Notes: a model not told the origin generated them from the letters alone. A stretch of 64,000 nt of DNA from Myxococcota bacterium (GCA_023150875.1 JAKLKC010000014.1:5608-69607); one strand, 5' to 3'. Counted from the stretch's first letter, positions 1-9,188 are shown. A program made the numbers and translations.

Positions 1-2
1 TC

Positions 3-665
3 GCCAACCTGGTCTGGATGGAGATGGGAGGCGTCCTGGCCGTCCCCAACCTTCGGGGAGGGGGCGAGTACGGTGAAGAGTGGCACCAGGCGGGCACCCA
101 GCTCCGCAAGCAGAACGTCTTCGACGACTTCGTCGCCGCCGCGGAGTGGCTGGTCGCCCAGGGCTACACGCGCCCGGAGAAGCTGGCGATCATGGGGGGG
201 AGCAACGGCGGGCTGCTGGTGGGCGCCTGCATGACCCAGCGGCCCGAGCTCTTCGGGGCCGCGCTGCCGGCGGTGGGGGTGATGGACATGCTCCGTTTCC
301 ACCGCTTCACCATCGGCTGGGCCTGGGTGCCGGACTACGGGTCCGCAGACGACCCCGCGCAGTTCAAGGCCCTCCACGCGTACTCCCCCCTGCACAACCT
401 GAGGCCGGGGACCCGCTACCCCGCGACCCTGGTGACCACCGCCGACCACGACGACCGGGTGGTGCCGGCCCACAGCTTCAAGTTCGCCGCCGCCCTCCAG
501 GCCGCCCAGACCGGCCCGGCTCCCACCCTCATCCGCATCGACGTGAAGGCGGGACACGGCGCGGGCAAGCCCACCGCCAAGGTCATCGAGGAGGTCGCCG
601 ACAAGTGGTCCTTCCTGGTCCGGGCCCTGGACGTGGAGGTCGACCTCCCCGCCGACTCGCCCTGA
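3..665 (+). CDS. Prolyl oligopeptidase (S9A), C-terminal part, cut by window start
   Basis: This is the alpha/beta-hydrolase catalytic half of a prolyl oligopeptidase, a serine peptidase that cleaves peptides after proline. The visible 221 codons contain the full catalytic triad: the nucleophile Ser in GGSNGG, the Asp in TADHDDRV and the His in [10 protein letters not shown]. The [13 protein letters not shown] segment is also typical of the S9A family. The N-terminal beta-propeller that restricts substrate size lies outside the window, so no start can be assigned. The reading frame is open to the first base. No signal peptide can be judged. It is followed by a convergent Lon-like protease gene after only 13 bases. 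The family assignment is secure; the physiological substrate is unknown. Confidence 0.93.
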   Translation, partial: ANLVWMEMGGVLAVPNLRGGGEYGEEWHQAGTQLRKQNVFDDFVAAAEWLVAQGYTRPEKLAIMGGSNGGLLVGACMTQRPELFGAALPAVGVMDMLRFHRFTIGWAWVPDYGSADDPAQFKALHAYSPLHNLRPGTRYPATLVTTADHDDRVVPAHSFKFAAALQAAQTGPAPTLIRIDVKAGHGAGKPTAKVIEEVADKWSFLVRALDVEVDLPADSP

Positions 666-678
666 GGACCTGACGCGG

Positions 679-3201
679 TCAGGACGCCCCGCCGCCCTCC
701 CCCTCGGGACGCCTGCGACGGCCTGAGGTCCGGGGGCGGGTTGCCCTGCCGGGGGTGGCCCGGGCCTCGTTTTCCAGCAAGCTCCCGAAGGCGTCTCCCG
801 TCACCCCCGACTCCACCGAGCGGACCGACAGGGCCAGCTCCCGGGCCCGGGCGAGGGCCCTCCTCTCCACCTCCACGGCGGGCACTCCCGTGAGCAGCTC
901 CAGCGCCTCGTCCACGTGGGACGCCGCGTGGACGTGGAAGCGGCGGCGACGGACCGCCTCCACCACGTCGGGGCGGAGCACGAGGTGGTCCAGGGCGGTG
1001 CGGGGCACGATCACCCCCTGCTGGCCGGTCAGCCCCGCCCGGGCGCACAGGTCGAAGAACCCCTCGATCTTCCTGGGGATCGCGCCCACTGGCTGGAGCT
1101 CTCCCCGCTGGCTGACCGCCCCTGTGATGGCGCGCTGCTGCGTGATCGGCACCTCGGACAGGGCGCTGACCAGGGCGACCAGCTCCGCCGCCGAGGCGGA
1201 GTCGCCGTCCACGGGGCCGTAGGTCTGCTCGAAGCAGAGGGTGGCGGCGATGGACAGGGGCAGCTCCCGCCCGAACCGCTGTTCCAGGTAGCCGCTCAGG
1301 ATCAGCACGCCCTTCGAGTGGATGGGCCCCGACAGGTGTGCCTGCCTCTCGATGTCGACGATCCCCCTCCGCCCCGCCCCGAGGGCCGCGGTGACTCGGG
1401 AGGGCTGGACGATCAGGGTGTCGCCGAGGTTGCTGACCGCCAGGCAGTTCACCTGCCCCACCACCTCGCCCCGGGTGGAGACCAGGATCTCCCCCCGGAC
1501 GATCATCTCCCTCAGGCGGGCCTCGACGAGCCCCTCGCGGTCTCGGGCGTGCTCCAGGGCGGCGTCCACGTGCTCGGGCCCCACCACCTTCACCCGGGCC
1601 AGGCTCGCCTCCCGCTCCGCCTCGCACGCCAGGTCGCGGATCCCCTCCAGCGCCGCGGTCAGGCGGTGCCGGTCCTCCGCCCTGCGGCTGCCCTCCTCGA
1701 CGATCCGGGCCACCGCCGCGCGGGAGAAGGGCCGGAGCCCCTCCTCGCGGCAAAGGGCGGCGACGAAGCGGGCGTACCTCCGGCGCGCGCCGTCGTCGGC
1801 GTCCATGCGGTCGTCGAAGTCCGCGCGGATCTTGAACAATCGTCGGAAGCCGGCGTCGGCCGCGTGCAGGAGCGCGTAGGTCCCGGCGTCTCCGATGAGC
1901 ACGACGCGCACGTCCAGGGGGCTAGGCTCGGGGCTGAGGGTCTCGGCGGCGGCGAGGCCGAGATGGGCGGGAAGCTCCTCGATCCGCACCTCCCGACCCC
2001 GCAGCGCCTTCTTGAGGGCGTCGTAGCTCACCGCCTGGCGGAGCAGGTCCTCGGCGAACATCACCAGGAACCCGCCCGAGGCCCGGTGGAGGGCGCCGGC
2101 TCGGATCTTGGTGTGATCCGTGATCAGCGCGCCCAGCCTCGCCCTCCGCTCGATTCGCCCGAAGAGGTTGGGGTAGGTGGGGTGGGCCTCCAGCTCCACG
2201 GGCGCCCCCCGGCTGCCCGAGTGGTCGACCACCACGTTGACCCGGTATCGCAGCAGGGGATCGGCCTCGGGCTCGCCCCCGAGCCGCACCACCAGGCCGG
2301 GATGGGGCGAGTTCTCCGACGGGTCGGACTCCTCGTCCCGGAAGTGCTCGAGCTGCTCGACCATGTCGTCCCGGGCGGCGTCCAGCCAGCGCCTCACCGC
2401 CCGATGACGCGCGTAGCGGGCGCGGAGCCCCTCGAACAGAGGGACGACGGCGGCACGGGCGACCTCCCGGTCCAGGAGCTCCACCCGGGACTTCACCTGC
2501 TTCTCGAGCTGGTCGAGCTCCCGGATCCGCGCCTGCACGGTGTCCCGCACCTCGCGCTGGGTTCGGAGCATGCGCTCCCGCTCCGGCTCGGGGAGCGAGG
2601 ACAGCTCGTCGTCCCCCATGGGCACCCCGTCCCGTGCGGGTACCGTGGCGATCCCGGGCCCGAGCTGCTGCAGGGCGAAGCCCCGGGACTCGACCCCGGC
2701 CTTGAGCCGCTCCAGGATCTCGGCGCGCCGGACCCGGGCGTCCTCCTCGGCGCCCCTGCGGCGGTCCTGGTACTCGCTCCCCGCGAAGGCGACGGCCAGG
2801 ACGTCCCGGGCCCTCTCCACGATCTCGTCGAGCCGCCGGGCGAGGACCCTCCCCTCCCCCGCCTTCAGGCTCAGCGCCAGGGGGCGGTCCTCGTCCTCGA
2901 AGTTGTGGACGTAGGCGATGTCCGCGGGGGCGGGGCGCCGGGCCGCCTCCTCCCTCAGCACGGCGAGGACGATGTCGGCGCGGGCGAGCCCGTCGGACCC
3001 CAGGCAGTACACGTTGAAGCCCGGGTCCCGGTCAGCGAGGGCGGCTCGGAAGGCGGCGACCGCCCGGGGCTGGCACTCCAGGGCCACCCGCGCCGACGCC
3101 TCCCTTCCACCGAGGCCCGCGGTGGTCTCGAAGTCGAGCCCTCGATCCGGGTCCCGCGCCCTCAGCCTCCCCGCCGTCACCCGTGAGTCCCGAATGTCCA
3201 T
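679..3201 (-). CDS. Lon-like ATP-binding S16 protease (AAA_32 type)
   Basis: Serine-lysine protease of the Lon superfamily, expected to act on cytosolic proteins. The C-terminal third carries the Lon proteolytic domain with the catalytic Ser in VDGDSASAAE and the Lys in AIPRKIEGFF. The N-terminal and middle parts resemble the AAA_32 architecture with a central coiled-coil insertion (about residues 165-260) rather than classical LonA. The usual P-loop position reads FNVYCLGSDGLARAD and lacks the Gly-Lys-Ser/Thr signature, so ATP binding may be altered. The ATG at 3201 was chosen because GGAGGG lies five bases upstream; a GTG at 3243 is in frame but its ribosome site sits too close. The gene follows the ferredoxin gene on the same strand after about 110 bases and may be co-transcribed with it. 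Confidence 0.88.
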   Translation of the reverse strand: MDIRDSRVTAGRLRARDPDRGLDFETTAGLGGREASARVALECQPRAVAAFRAALADRDPGFNVYCLGSDGLARADIVLAVLREEAARRPAPADIAYVHNFEDEDRPLALSLKAGEGRVLARRLDEIVERARDVLAVAFAGSEYQDRRRGAEEDARVRRAEILERLKAGVESRGFALQQLGPGIATVPARDGVPMGDDELSSLPEPERERMLRTQREVRDTVQARIRELDQLEKQVKSRVELLDREVARAAVVPLFEGLRARYARHRAVRRWLDAARDDMVEQLEHFRDEESDPSENSPHPGLVVRLGGEPEADPLLRYRVNVVVDHSGSRGAPVELEAHPTYPNLFGRIERRARLGALITDHTKIRAGALHRASGGFLVMFAEDLLRQAVSYDALKKALRGREVRIEELPAHLGLAAAETLSPEPSPLDVRVVLIGDAGTYALLHAADAGFRRLFKIRADFDDRMDADDGARRRYARFVAALCREEGLRPFSRAAVARIVEEGSRRAEDRHRLTAALEGIRDLACEAEREASLARVKVVGPEHVDAALEHARDREGLVEARLREMIVRGEILVSTRGEVVGQVNCLAVSNLGDTLIVQPSRVTAALGAGRRGIVDIERQAHLSGPIHSKGVLILSGYLEQRFGRELPLSIAATLCFEQTYGPVDGDSASAAELVALVSALSEVPITQQRAITGAVSQRGELQPVGAIPRKIEGFFDLCARAGLTGQQGVIVPRTALDHLVLRPDVVEAVRRRRFHVHAASHVDEALELLTGVPAVEVERRALARARELALSVRSVESGVTGDAFGSLLENEARATPGRATRPRTSGRRRRPEGEGGGAS

Positions 3202-3312
3202 CCGGACCCTCCAGGCTCCTGGAGGGTGCGGGTTCCGTGCCACGCTCCTCCCCCTCGGCCGGTCCGAGGGTGTGGCGCCGCCCGCTCGCGGGACGGATGA
3301 GGCGGGGTCCGC

Positions 3313-3795
3313 CTACTCCTGGGGTGGGATCCGGACGGTGCAAGGCCCGAGGACGCGGGCCTGGCACCCCAGGCGGTCGTCGGGGTCCTCCTTGACCATG
3401 TCCAGCGTGGACATCTCGAAGGCGTCCAGCGGGCTCAGGTTCTCGACCCCGGCCACCACCTCGATCCGGCAGGAGCCACACGAAGCCATGCCCCCGCAGT
3501 AGTGGTTCAGGTGGACGTCGGCGGCGATGGCCGCCTCGAGCACGGTCGTGCCGGGCTGGACCTCTCGCTCCGGCCCGAGCCCCTCGAAGACGATCCCGGC
3601 TCGGCCCCCGGGCTCGTTGGCCCTCGCCGAGTCCGGCGGGGCGGCCCGCCCCCCTTCCGCCGGAGCGGGCCCGGGATCCGCCGCCGCGGTGGGGGCCGGG
3701 GCGTGCGCGTCGGCGCCGCGGCCGGCGACGCGGTCCGCCACGAAGCGGGCCAGCTTCACCTGCATGCCGATGAACTTCCTGGGGACCTCGAGCAT
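3313..3795 (-). CDS. 2Fe-2S ferredoxin-type protein with Pro/Ala-rich N-terminal linker
   Basis: Small electron carrier of 160 residues. The C-terminal ~90 residues form a plant/adrenodoxin-like 2Fe-2S domain with cluster ligands in CGGMASCGSC followed by a distant Cys in DRLGCQAR. The domain sits behind an N-terminal segment (about residues 1-70) that begins with a short basic amphipathic stretch and continues as an Ala/Pro-rich linker, longer than in ordinary ferredoxins. That layout suggests tethering to a partner or membrane surface, which is inference. A promoter-like TTGACT-N17-TACGTT element lies 33 bases upstream of the ATG. The Lon-like protease gene follows in the same direction. 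The redox partner cannot be identified from the neighbours. Confidence 0.88.
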   Translation of the reverse strand: MLEVPRKFIGMQVKLARFVADRVAGRGADAHAPAPTAAADPGPAPAEGGRAAPPDSARANEPGGRAGIVFEGLGPEREVQPGTTVLEAAIAADVHLNHYCGGMASCGSCRIEVVAGVENLSPLDAFEMSTLDMVKEDPDDRLGCQARVLGPCTVRIPPQE

Positions 3796-3827
3796 TCCGA
3801 CGCGCTCCGTTCCTTAGGCGGGGGCCG

Positions 3828-3856
3828 AACGTAGCCGACGGCCCCCTCCAAGTCAA
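3828..3856 (-). promoter_or_regulatory. Promoter of the ferredoxin gene
   Basis: On the minus strand TTGACT is separated by exactly 17 bases from TACGTT, a good housekeeping sigma-factor pattern. Transcription would begin about 25-30 bases before the ferredoxin start at 3795. Confidence 0.6.
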
Positions 3857-3890
3857 ACGCTGGGGCCCCCCGGCCGACCCCGGGCCCCCG

Positions 3891-4661
3891 CTACTCCCCC
3901 AGGAACAACCCCAGCACGCCCACGGCATTGTGAGCGAGGTGCACCACGATGCAGGGCCCCACCGCCCCCGTCCTCTCCCGGATCCAGGTGGTGGCGACCC
4001 CCATGGCGCAGAGGGACAGGATCCCGAAGGGGGCACCCGCGTACTCCGGGGCGTGGATGAGGCCGAACCACAGCCCTACGGCCACCACGGCCACCCCAGG
4101 GCCGAGGCTCCGTCGGACCCCGGCGTAGACGAAGCCCCGGTACCAGAGCTCCTCGGCAACCGGGGCGACGGTCAGGGCGAAGAGCGCCAGGGAGATCCGG
4201 TCGGCAGGCCCCTGGATCAGCCGGAACAGCGGCGTGTCGTGGACGGCGTCGGGCAGCGAGATCAGGGGGATCAGCCCTGCGACGACCACGACGGCCAGCA
4301 CCATGAACCCGCGGGGCAGCGGCCGGGAGGGGCGCAGCGGGATCCAGGGGGCGGGATCGACGCCGCGGGCGCGGAGCAGTGCCCTCCCTCCCAGCAGCAG
4401 CGCGGCCCAGGCGAGGACCGCCGACGGCAGCACCTGCCAGGCCCGCTCGGGGAAGCCGCGAAAGCCCCCCATCAGCACCGCCGCGGCCAGGGCGCCGAGT
4501 GCCAGTTCCAGCAGGAAGTGCACGCCCTCCCCGGCCGCGGCGGCGCCGACCCCCCATGGAGGACTGGACGCGGGCTGGGGCGGGACCGCGACTCCGGGAC
4601 CGGGGTCGCCGCCCGTCCCCGGTCCGCCGGGAGGGTCCGCGTCCGTCACCGGCCGCGTCAC
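3891..4661 (-). CDS. CPBP-family intramembrane metalloprotease (Abi/CaaX type)
   Basis: Polytopic membrane protein of 256 residues in the CPBP (CaaX protease and bacteriocin-processing) family. The conserved motifs are visible: EELWYRGF (the EExxxR motif), FGLIHAPE (FxxxH) and HLAHNAVG (HxxxN). About seven hydrophobic segments surround them. The N-terminal ~45 residues are Gly/Pro-rich and probably cytosolic. The GTG start at 4661 overlaps the stop codon of mrp as GTGA, so translation is probably coupled and no strong ribosome site is needed. Members of this family process prenylated proteins or peptides or act in self-immunity; the substrate here is unknown. The coupling to an Fe-S carrier gene is not an established functional link. 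Confidence 0.85.
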   Translation of the reverse strand: MTRPVTDADPPGGPGTGGDPGPGVAVPPQPASSPPWGVGAAAAGEGVHFLLELALGALAAAVLMGGFRGFPERAWQVLPSAVLAWAALLLGGRALLRARGVDPAPWIPLRPSRPLPRGFMVLAVVVVAGLIPLISLPDAVHDTPLFRLIQGPADRISLALFALTVAPVAEELWYRGFVYAGVRRSLGPGVAVVAVGLWFGLIHAPEYAGAPFGILSLCAMGVATTWIRERTGAVGPCIVVHLAHNAVGVLGLFLGE

Positions 4662-5923
4662 CCGGCGATGACGGGCAGGCCGCGGGGCTTCGCCGGATCT
4701 CCGGGCGCGCCTCCGGCCGCTCCCCGGGCCGCTTCCCGGAGCAACGTCTGGGCCTTCTCCGCCGCCTCGGCGTGAAGGACGGAGATCCGCGCCGCCACCT
4801 TGCGCGCCACCTCCCGGAAGGCCCGGGCCGCGGGGGTGTCGGGGCGGGACACCACCACCGGGCACCCCGCATCCCCGGTCTCTCGCACGGCGAGCTCGAT
4901 GGGGACCTCCCCGAGGAAGGGCACGCCGAAGCGCTCCGCCGCCGCCCGAGCCCCGCCGTGGCTGAAGATCTCGTGCCTCTTCCCGCAGCCGTCGCACTCG
5001 AAGAACGACATGTTCTCCACCATGCCCAGGACCGGCACGTGGACCGTGTCGAACATGCCCTTGGCCCGCACCACGTCGGTCAGGGCCACGTCCTGGGGGG
5101 TCGAGACGATCACCGCGCCCGTGACCTGGAGCTGCTGGGCGAAGGTGAGCTGGGCGTCGCCGGTGCCGGGGGGCAGGTCGCACACCAGGTAGTCCAGCTC
5201 CCCCCAGGTCACGTCCCTGAGGAACTGGAGGATCGCCCCGGAGACCATCGGGCCGCGCCACACCACCGCCTTCTCGGGGGGGACGAAGAAGCCGATGGAC
5301 ATGAGGGTGATGCCGTAGACCGGGATGGGCTCGATGCTCTTGCCGTCCCGGCTCTCGGGCCGTGCCTCCACCCGGAACATGGTGGGGATGGAGGGCCCGT
5401 AGATGTCGGCGTCCAGGAGCCCCACCCGGGCCCCGTCGGCGGCGAGGGCGGTGGCGAGGTTCGCCGCCACCGTCGACTTGCCCACCCCCCCCTTGCCGCT
5501 GGCGACGAGGACGACGTTCCGGACGCCGGGGACCAGGGGGGGGCCCTTGCCCGCCGCCCCCGCCGCCTGGGACGAGCGCACCTGGGCCCCCCAGGCGATG
5601 TCCACCGGCACCCCCGGGCACACCCGGCCGATGGCGGCCGTGACGTCCCGGGCGATGGTCTCCTTGAGGGGGCAGGCGGGGGTGGTCAGCACGATGGTCA
5701 GGGAGATCCGGTCCTCCCCCACCACCAGGTCCTTGACCATTCCCAGGCTGACGAGGTCCCGGTGGAGCTCCGGATCGTCCACCGTCCGCAGGGCGGCGAG
5801 CACCTCGTCCCGGCGGGGATCGGTGGCCACTTCGCGCTCCGCCACCCCGGGGGCGGGAGCCCCGCCCGGGGGGACGCCCTCCGGCGCCTCGGGCTGGCCG
5901 TTGCCCTTCTTGTTCCAGAACAC
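4658..5923 (-). CDS. mrp: Mrp/NBP35-family iron-sulfur cluster carrier ATPase
   Basis: P-loop ATPase that carries and delivers Fe-S clusters to apo-proteins in the cytosol. Of its 421 residues, about 40-115 form a DUF59/MIP18 domain (PACPLKETI is visible). The deviant Walker A is ASGKGGVGKSTVAANLA, and the cluster-binding CxxC is in FFECDGCGKRHE. The DxD region GLLDADIYGPS is also standard. The C-terminus ends in an Ala/Gly-rich tail. The start is an ATG near a long divergent intergenic region shared with an acyl-CoA synthetase gene. A TTGACA hexamer lies about 85 bases upstream. The downstream CPBP protease gene overlaps by four bases. Genes needing Fe-S clusters in this window include the ferredoxin and the nuo operon. 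Confidence 0.95.
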   Translation of the reverse strand: MFWNKKGNGQPEAPEGVPPGGAPAPGVAEREVATDPRRDEVLAALRTVDDPELHRDLVSLGMVKDLVVGEDRISLTIVLTTPACPLKETIARDVTAAIGRVCPGVPVDIAWGAQVRSSQAAGAAGKGPPLVPGVRNVVLVASGKGGVGKSTVAANLATALAADGARVGLLDADIYGPSIPTMFRVEARPESRDGKSIEPIPVYGITLMSIGFFVPPEKAVVWRGPMVSGAILQFLRDVTWGELDYLVCDLPPGTGDAQLTFAQQLQVTGAVIVSTPQDVALTDVVRAKGMFDTVHVPVLGMVENMSFFECDGCGKRHEIFSHGGARAAAERFGVPFLGEVPIELAVRETGDAGCPVVVSRPDTPAARAFREVARKVAARISVLHAEAAEKAQTLLREAARGAAGGAPGDPAKPRGLPVIAG

Positions 5924-5982
5924 CGCGACCTCCTGCCCCCGGGCCTCCCGCGGCGCGGGGGACGCGGGCTCGGGCGCGCAAC

Positions 5983-6011
5983 AGACTGTGTGCGCTCCCC
6001 CCCGTTGTCAA
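5983..6011 (-). promoter_or_regulatory. Possible promoter of mrp
   Basis: Perfect TTGACA at 6006-6011 (minus strand) with a 17-base spacer to CAGTCT. The -35 is ideal and the -10 is weak, so the call is tentative. Confidence 0.4.
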
Positions 6012-6093
6012 CGCCGGCCCCCACCGCTCCCGCCCTCCTCTCCGCGGCCTCCCGTGGCCGTCCGTGCCTCCCCTGCGCTATCTTCCCGCCCCC

Positions 6094-8247
6094 ATGAGCG
6101 ATGCACTCAGCCCCCTCGACGTCGTCTTCCGCCCCACCTCCGTTGCCGTGATCGGCGCCAGCCGCGACCGGGGCTCCATCGGGCGGGAGCTCCTCCAGAA
6201 CCTCCTGGCCTTCGACTTCCAGGGGCCCGTCTACCCCATCAACCGCAACGCCTCGTCGATCCACGGGATCCGCTGCCACCGGAGCGTCCTCGACGTGCCC
6301 GATCCGGTGGACCTGGCCGTCCTGGTGGTGCCCCGGGACGCGGTCCTGGAGGCGGTGGGCGAGTGCGCGAGGAAGGGGGTCAAGGCCCTGGTCGTCATCA
6401 CCGCCGGCTTCAAGGAGGTCGGCGGCGAGGGCTTGGCCCTGGAGGCCGAGCTGGCCCGGCTCGTGCGGGAGTCGGGCATGCGGATGGTGGGCCCCAACTG
6501 CATGGGGATCGTCAACACCGATCCCGAGGTCCGCCTGGACGCCTCCTTCGCCGCCACCCTCCCCCTCCCGGGCAACGTCGCCTTCGCCAGCCAGTCCGGG
6601 GCCCTGGGGGAGGCCATCCTCGCCACCGCCCGCCAGCTCGGCCTCGGCCTCTCCCAGTTCGTCTCCCTGGGCAACAAGACCGACATCAGCGGAAACGACC
6701 TGCTGGAGCACTGGGCGGAGGACCCCCGCACCCAGGTCGTGCTGCTCTACCTGGAGTCCTTCGGCAACCCGCGGAACTTCGCCCGGAACGCCCGCCGGAT
6801 CACCCGGGCCGGCAAGCCGGTCCTGGCGGTGAAGGCCGGTCGCACCGGACCCGGAGCCCGGGCCGCCTCCTCCCACACCGGCTCCCTCGCCGGGCTCGAC
6901 GCCGCCGCCTCCTCCCTGCTGGGGCAGTGCGGCGTGATCCGCGCGGACAAAGTGGAGGAGCTGTTCAGCATGGCGATGGCCTTCGCCACCCAGCCCATCC
7001 CCCGGGGGTCCCGGATCGCCATCCTCACCAACGCGGGCGGCCCGGGGATCATGGCCACCGACGCCCTCGTGACCTACGGCCTGGACGTGGCCGAGCTGCT
7101 GCCGGCGACCCGGGAGGCGATGGCGGCGGTGCTCCCCCCCGAGGCGAGCACCGCCAACCCCGTGGACATGATCGCCTCCGCGGACGCGCCGAAGTACCGC
7201 GCCTGCACCGAGGCGCTGCTCGCGGACCCCGGCGTGGACGCGCTGATCGTGGTGTTCGTCTCCCCGGTGGTCATCGACTCCCGCACCGTCGCCGCCGCCG
7301 TCCTGGACGGGGTCGTCGCCGGCCGGGCCCGGGGGGGCGAGGGCAAGCCGATCCTCTCCTGCTTCATGGGCCGGGCCCACGGGGCCGAGGCGGAGCAGCG
7401 CCTCAGGGAGGGGGGGATCCCCGTCTACGCCTTCCCCGAGGCCGCCGCCCAGGCCCTGGCGGCGATGGCGCGCTTCCGCCGCTGGATCGACCGCCCCGAG
7501 GGGGTGGCCCCCGAGCTGGACGTGGACCGCGAGGCGGCGGCGCGGATCCTCTCCGGCGCCGCGGGCGGTGGCCAGGAGTGGCTCGACTCCGGCGAGGCCC
7601 AGGCCCTGCTGGAGGCCTACGGGATCCCCGTGGTCCCCTCCCGCCTCGTCTCCTCGCCGGAGGAGGCCGTGGCCTTCGCCGAGGAGCACGGCTACCCCGT
7701 GGTCCTGAAGGTGGAGGCCGAGGGACTCCTGCACAAGTCCGACGTGGGCGGCGTCCAGGTGGACCTGCGGAACCCCAGGGAGATCAAGGGCGCCTTCTGG
7801 GACATCGCCCACGGCTTCGGGGCCCGGGGCGTCCCCTACCGCCACCGGGTCCAGCGGATGGTGCGGGGCGGGCGCGAGGTGATCATGGGGATCGCCTCCG
7901 ACCCCACCTTCGGGCACCTCCTGGCCTTCGGCCTGGGTGGCGTATACGTCGAGCTGATGAAGGACGTGGTCTTCCGCCTCCTACCCATCACCGACCAGGA
8001 CGCCCGGGAGATGGTGCGGGAGATCCGGGGCTTCCCGCTGCTCTCGGGGCTGCGGGGGGAGCCGCCGGTGGACGTCTCCCTCCTGGAGGACGTCCTCCTC
8101 CGCCTCTCCCGCCTGGTGGAGGACTTCCCCCAGATCGCCGAGATGGACCTCAACCCCTTCATGGCCCATCCCGAGGCGGGCGTTTCCGCGGCGGTGGACG
8201 CCCGGGTGCGCGTCGCCCCGGCTCCACCGGGCCCGCCAGCGACGTGA
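6094..8247 (+). CDS. ADP-forming acetate/acyl-CoA ligase, single-chain (alpha-beta fusion)
   Basis: Enzyme of 717 residues that interconverts an acyl-CoA, ADP and phosphate with the free acid, CoA and ATP. The domain order is an N-terminal CoA-binding Rossmann domain (VAVIGASRDRGSIG, residues ~12-130), two succinyl-CoA-ligase-like domains with the phosphorylated His in AASSHTGSLAG, and a C-terminal ATP-grasp domain (YPVVLKVEAEGLLHKSDVGG and the final EMDLNPFM). This is the single-chain ACD arrangement. Protein acetyltransferases share it with an added GNAT domain, which is absent here. ATG at 6094 is preferred over an upstream GTG at 6064. A TATCTT at 6079-6084 sits so close that the mRNA may be nearly leaderless. 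It is transcribed divergently from mrp. Confidence 0.92.
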   Translation: MSDALSPLDVVFRPTSVAVIGASRDRGSIGRELLQNLLAFDFQGPVYPINRNASSIHGIRCHRSVLDVPDPVDLAVLVVPRDAVLEAVGECARKGVKALVVITAGFKEVGGEGLALEAELARLVRESGMRMVGPNCMGIVNTDPEVRLDASFAATLPLPGNVAFASQSGALGEAILATARQLGLGLSQFVSLGNKTDISGNDLLEHWAEDPRTQVVLLYLESFGNPRNFARNARRITRAGKPVLAVKAGRTGPGARAASSHTGSLAGLDAAASSLLGQCGVIRADKVEELFSMAMAFATQPIPRGSRIAILTNAGGPGIMATDALVTYGLDVAELLPATREAMAAVLPPEASTANPVDMIASADAPKYRACTEALLADPGVDALIVVFVSPVVIDSRTVAAAVLDGVVAGRARGGEGKPILSCFMGRAHGAEAEQRLREGGIPVYAFPEAAAQALAAMARFRRWIDRPEGVAPELDVDREAAARILSGAAGGGQEWLDSGEAQALLEAYGIPVVPSRLVSSPEEAVAFAEEHGYPVVLKVEAEGLLHKSDVGGVQVDLRNPREIKGAFWDIAHGFGARGVPYRHRVQRMVRGGREVIMGIASDPTFGHLLAFGLGGVYVELMKDVVFRLLPITDQDAREMVREIRGFPLLSGLRGEPPVDVSLLEDVLLRLSRLVEDFPQIAEMDLNPFMAHPEAGVSAAVDARVRVAPAPPGPPAT

Positions 8248-8327
8248 GCGGCCCCCCATCCGCCTTCACATGTGGCTCCCCCGGTGCGGGTTCGAGTATG
8301 AAACCCCCGTGCGAGCCGGGTCAGCGG

Positions 8328-8951
8328 CTACTCGCCGTCGCCCTCCGCCAACGCCCCCGCGCCCTCCTCTTCAGCCCCCTCGTCACCCCACCAGAGGGCG
8401 AGGGCAAGTTCCGCGTCATCGAAGGGCTCGGCGCGCACCACCGCGGCGCCTTCGAAGGCCGAGACCCGCGTCCAGCGGCTCGCCTCCAGCCGGAAGACCT
8501 CCAGGGTGCGGGCCTCGGGGTCGGCCAGCCAGCAGTGGCCCACACCTTCACGGGCGTAGAGGGCCATCTTGCGGACCCGGTCGATGGCCCGGGTCGGGGG
8601 CGAGTGGATCTCGCAGATCCAGTCGGGTGGGAGGGTCTGGAACGGACCCCTGGGCCGCTCGGGCATGCGGGACCGACGCCAACCGGACACGTCGGGCACG
8701 ACGACGTCCTCGGCAAGGTGAATCTCGACCTCGGGCAGGATCCACCAGCCCCCGGCGCCGCCGTCTCCGCCGCGGCGAAAGCGGGCCCGCAGGTCGGCGG
8801 TCATCTGGGCGAGGGTGTCGGCGTGCTCCGCGGTCGGACGGGGCAGCACCACCAGCTCGCCGTCGAGGATCTGGGCGACCTGGTGGCCGGGCACGCGCGC
8901 CAGGTCTTCGTACGTCGCACGGCGGGGGCTGAGGGCGGGACGGGCACGCAT
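8328..8951 (-). CDS. Uma2-family (DUF820) putative restriction-type endonuclease
   Basis: A 207-residue protein of the Uma2/DUF820 family, which has a PD-(D/E)xK nuclease fold. The motif residues are visible: the Asp in VVPDVSGW, the Glu in ICEIHSP and the Lys in DRVRKMALYA. The N-terminal segment DLARVPGHQVAQILDGELVV is also characteristic. Length is normal for the family. Such genes are numerous in cyanobacteria and Myxococcota and are often linked to mobility, but no biochemical role is established. An acidic Glu/Gly/Ala tail of about 20 residues ends the protein. There is no partner methylase nearby, so it should not be read as a restriction system. Confidence 0.85.
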   Translation of the reverse strand: MRARPALSPRRATYEDLARVPGHQVAQILDGELVVLPRPTAEHADTLAQMTADLRARFRRGGDGGAGGWWILPEVEIHLAEDVVVPDVSGWRRSRMPERPRGPFQTLPPDWICEIHSPPTRAIDRVRKMALYAREGVGHCWLADPEARTLEVFRLEASRWTRVSAFEGAAVVRAEPFDDAELALALWWGDEGAEEEGAGALAEGDGE

Positions 8952-9119
8952 GGGCCCACTCTACGTCCCGGTGGGAAGGGGGCCAAGGGGGTCCCGGGGC
9001 CGTCGGGTGCGGCGCCCCGTCGCTTCGGCACGAGGCCCGCGGTGGGGCGCCCCCGGAACGGCCCGCCGACGCCGCCGGCGCGGACGAGAAGACTATGCCC
9101 CGCGGCTGATTCTTTTCTC

Positions 9120-9148
9120 TTGGGACCGCTCGGATCCGCGGCTATCTT
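9120..9148 (+). promoter_or_regulatory. Promoter of the large surface lipoprotein gene
   Basis: TTGGGA at 9120-9125, a 17-base spacer and TATCTT at 9143-9148, ending about 40 bases before the ATG at 9189. The rest of the 8952-9188 gap shows nothing else recognisable. Confidence 0.5.
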
Positions 9149-9188
9149 CGGTCCCGCTGGGGGATCGGCGGTGGGCACGGAGGGCGCA

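Noticed and set aside
6079-6093. TATCTT close to the ATG at 6094 as a leaderless promoter
   Set aside because: No -35 element lies at 17 bases; too weak to list as a promoter, though near-leaderless mRNA remains possible.
8328-8951. Uma2 protein as part of a restriction-modification system
   Set aside because: No methyltransferase or specificity gene is adjacent, and the family is often solitary.
5403-9188. Extension of the large lipoprotein frame far upstream
   Set aside because: The frame is open to 5403 but overlaps mrp, the acyl-CoA ligase and Uma2 genes, and its translation is low-complexity; the lipobox start at 9189 with a good ribosome site and promoter is clear.
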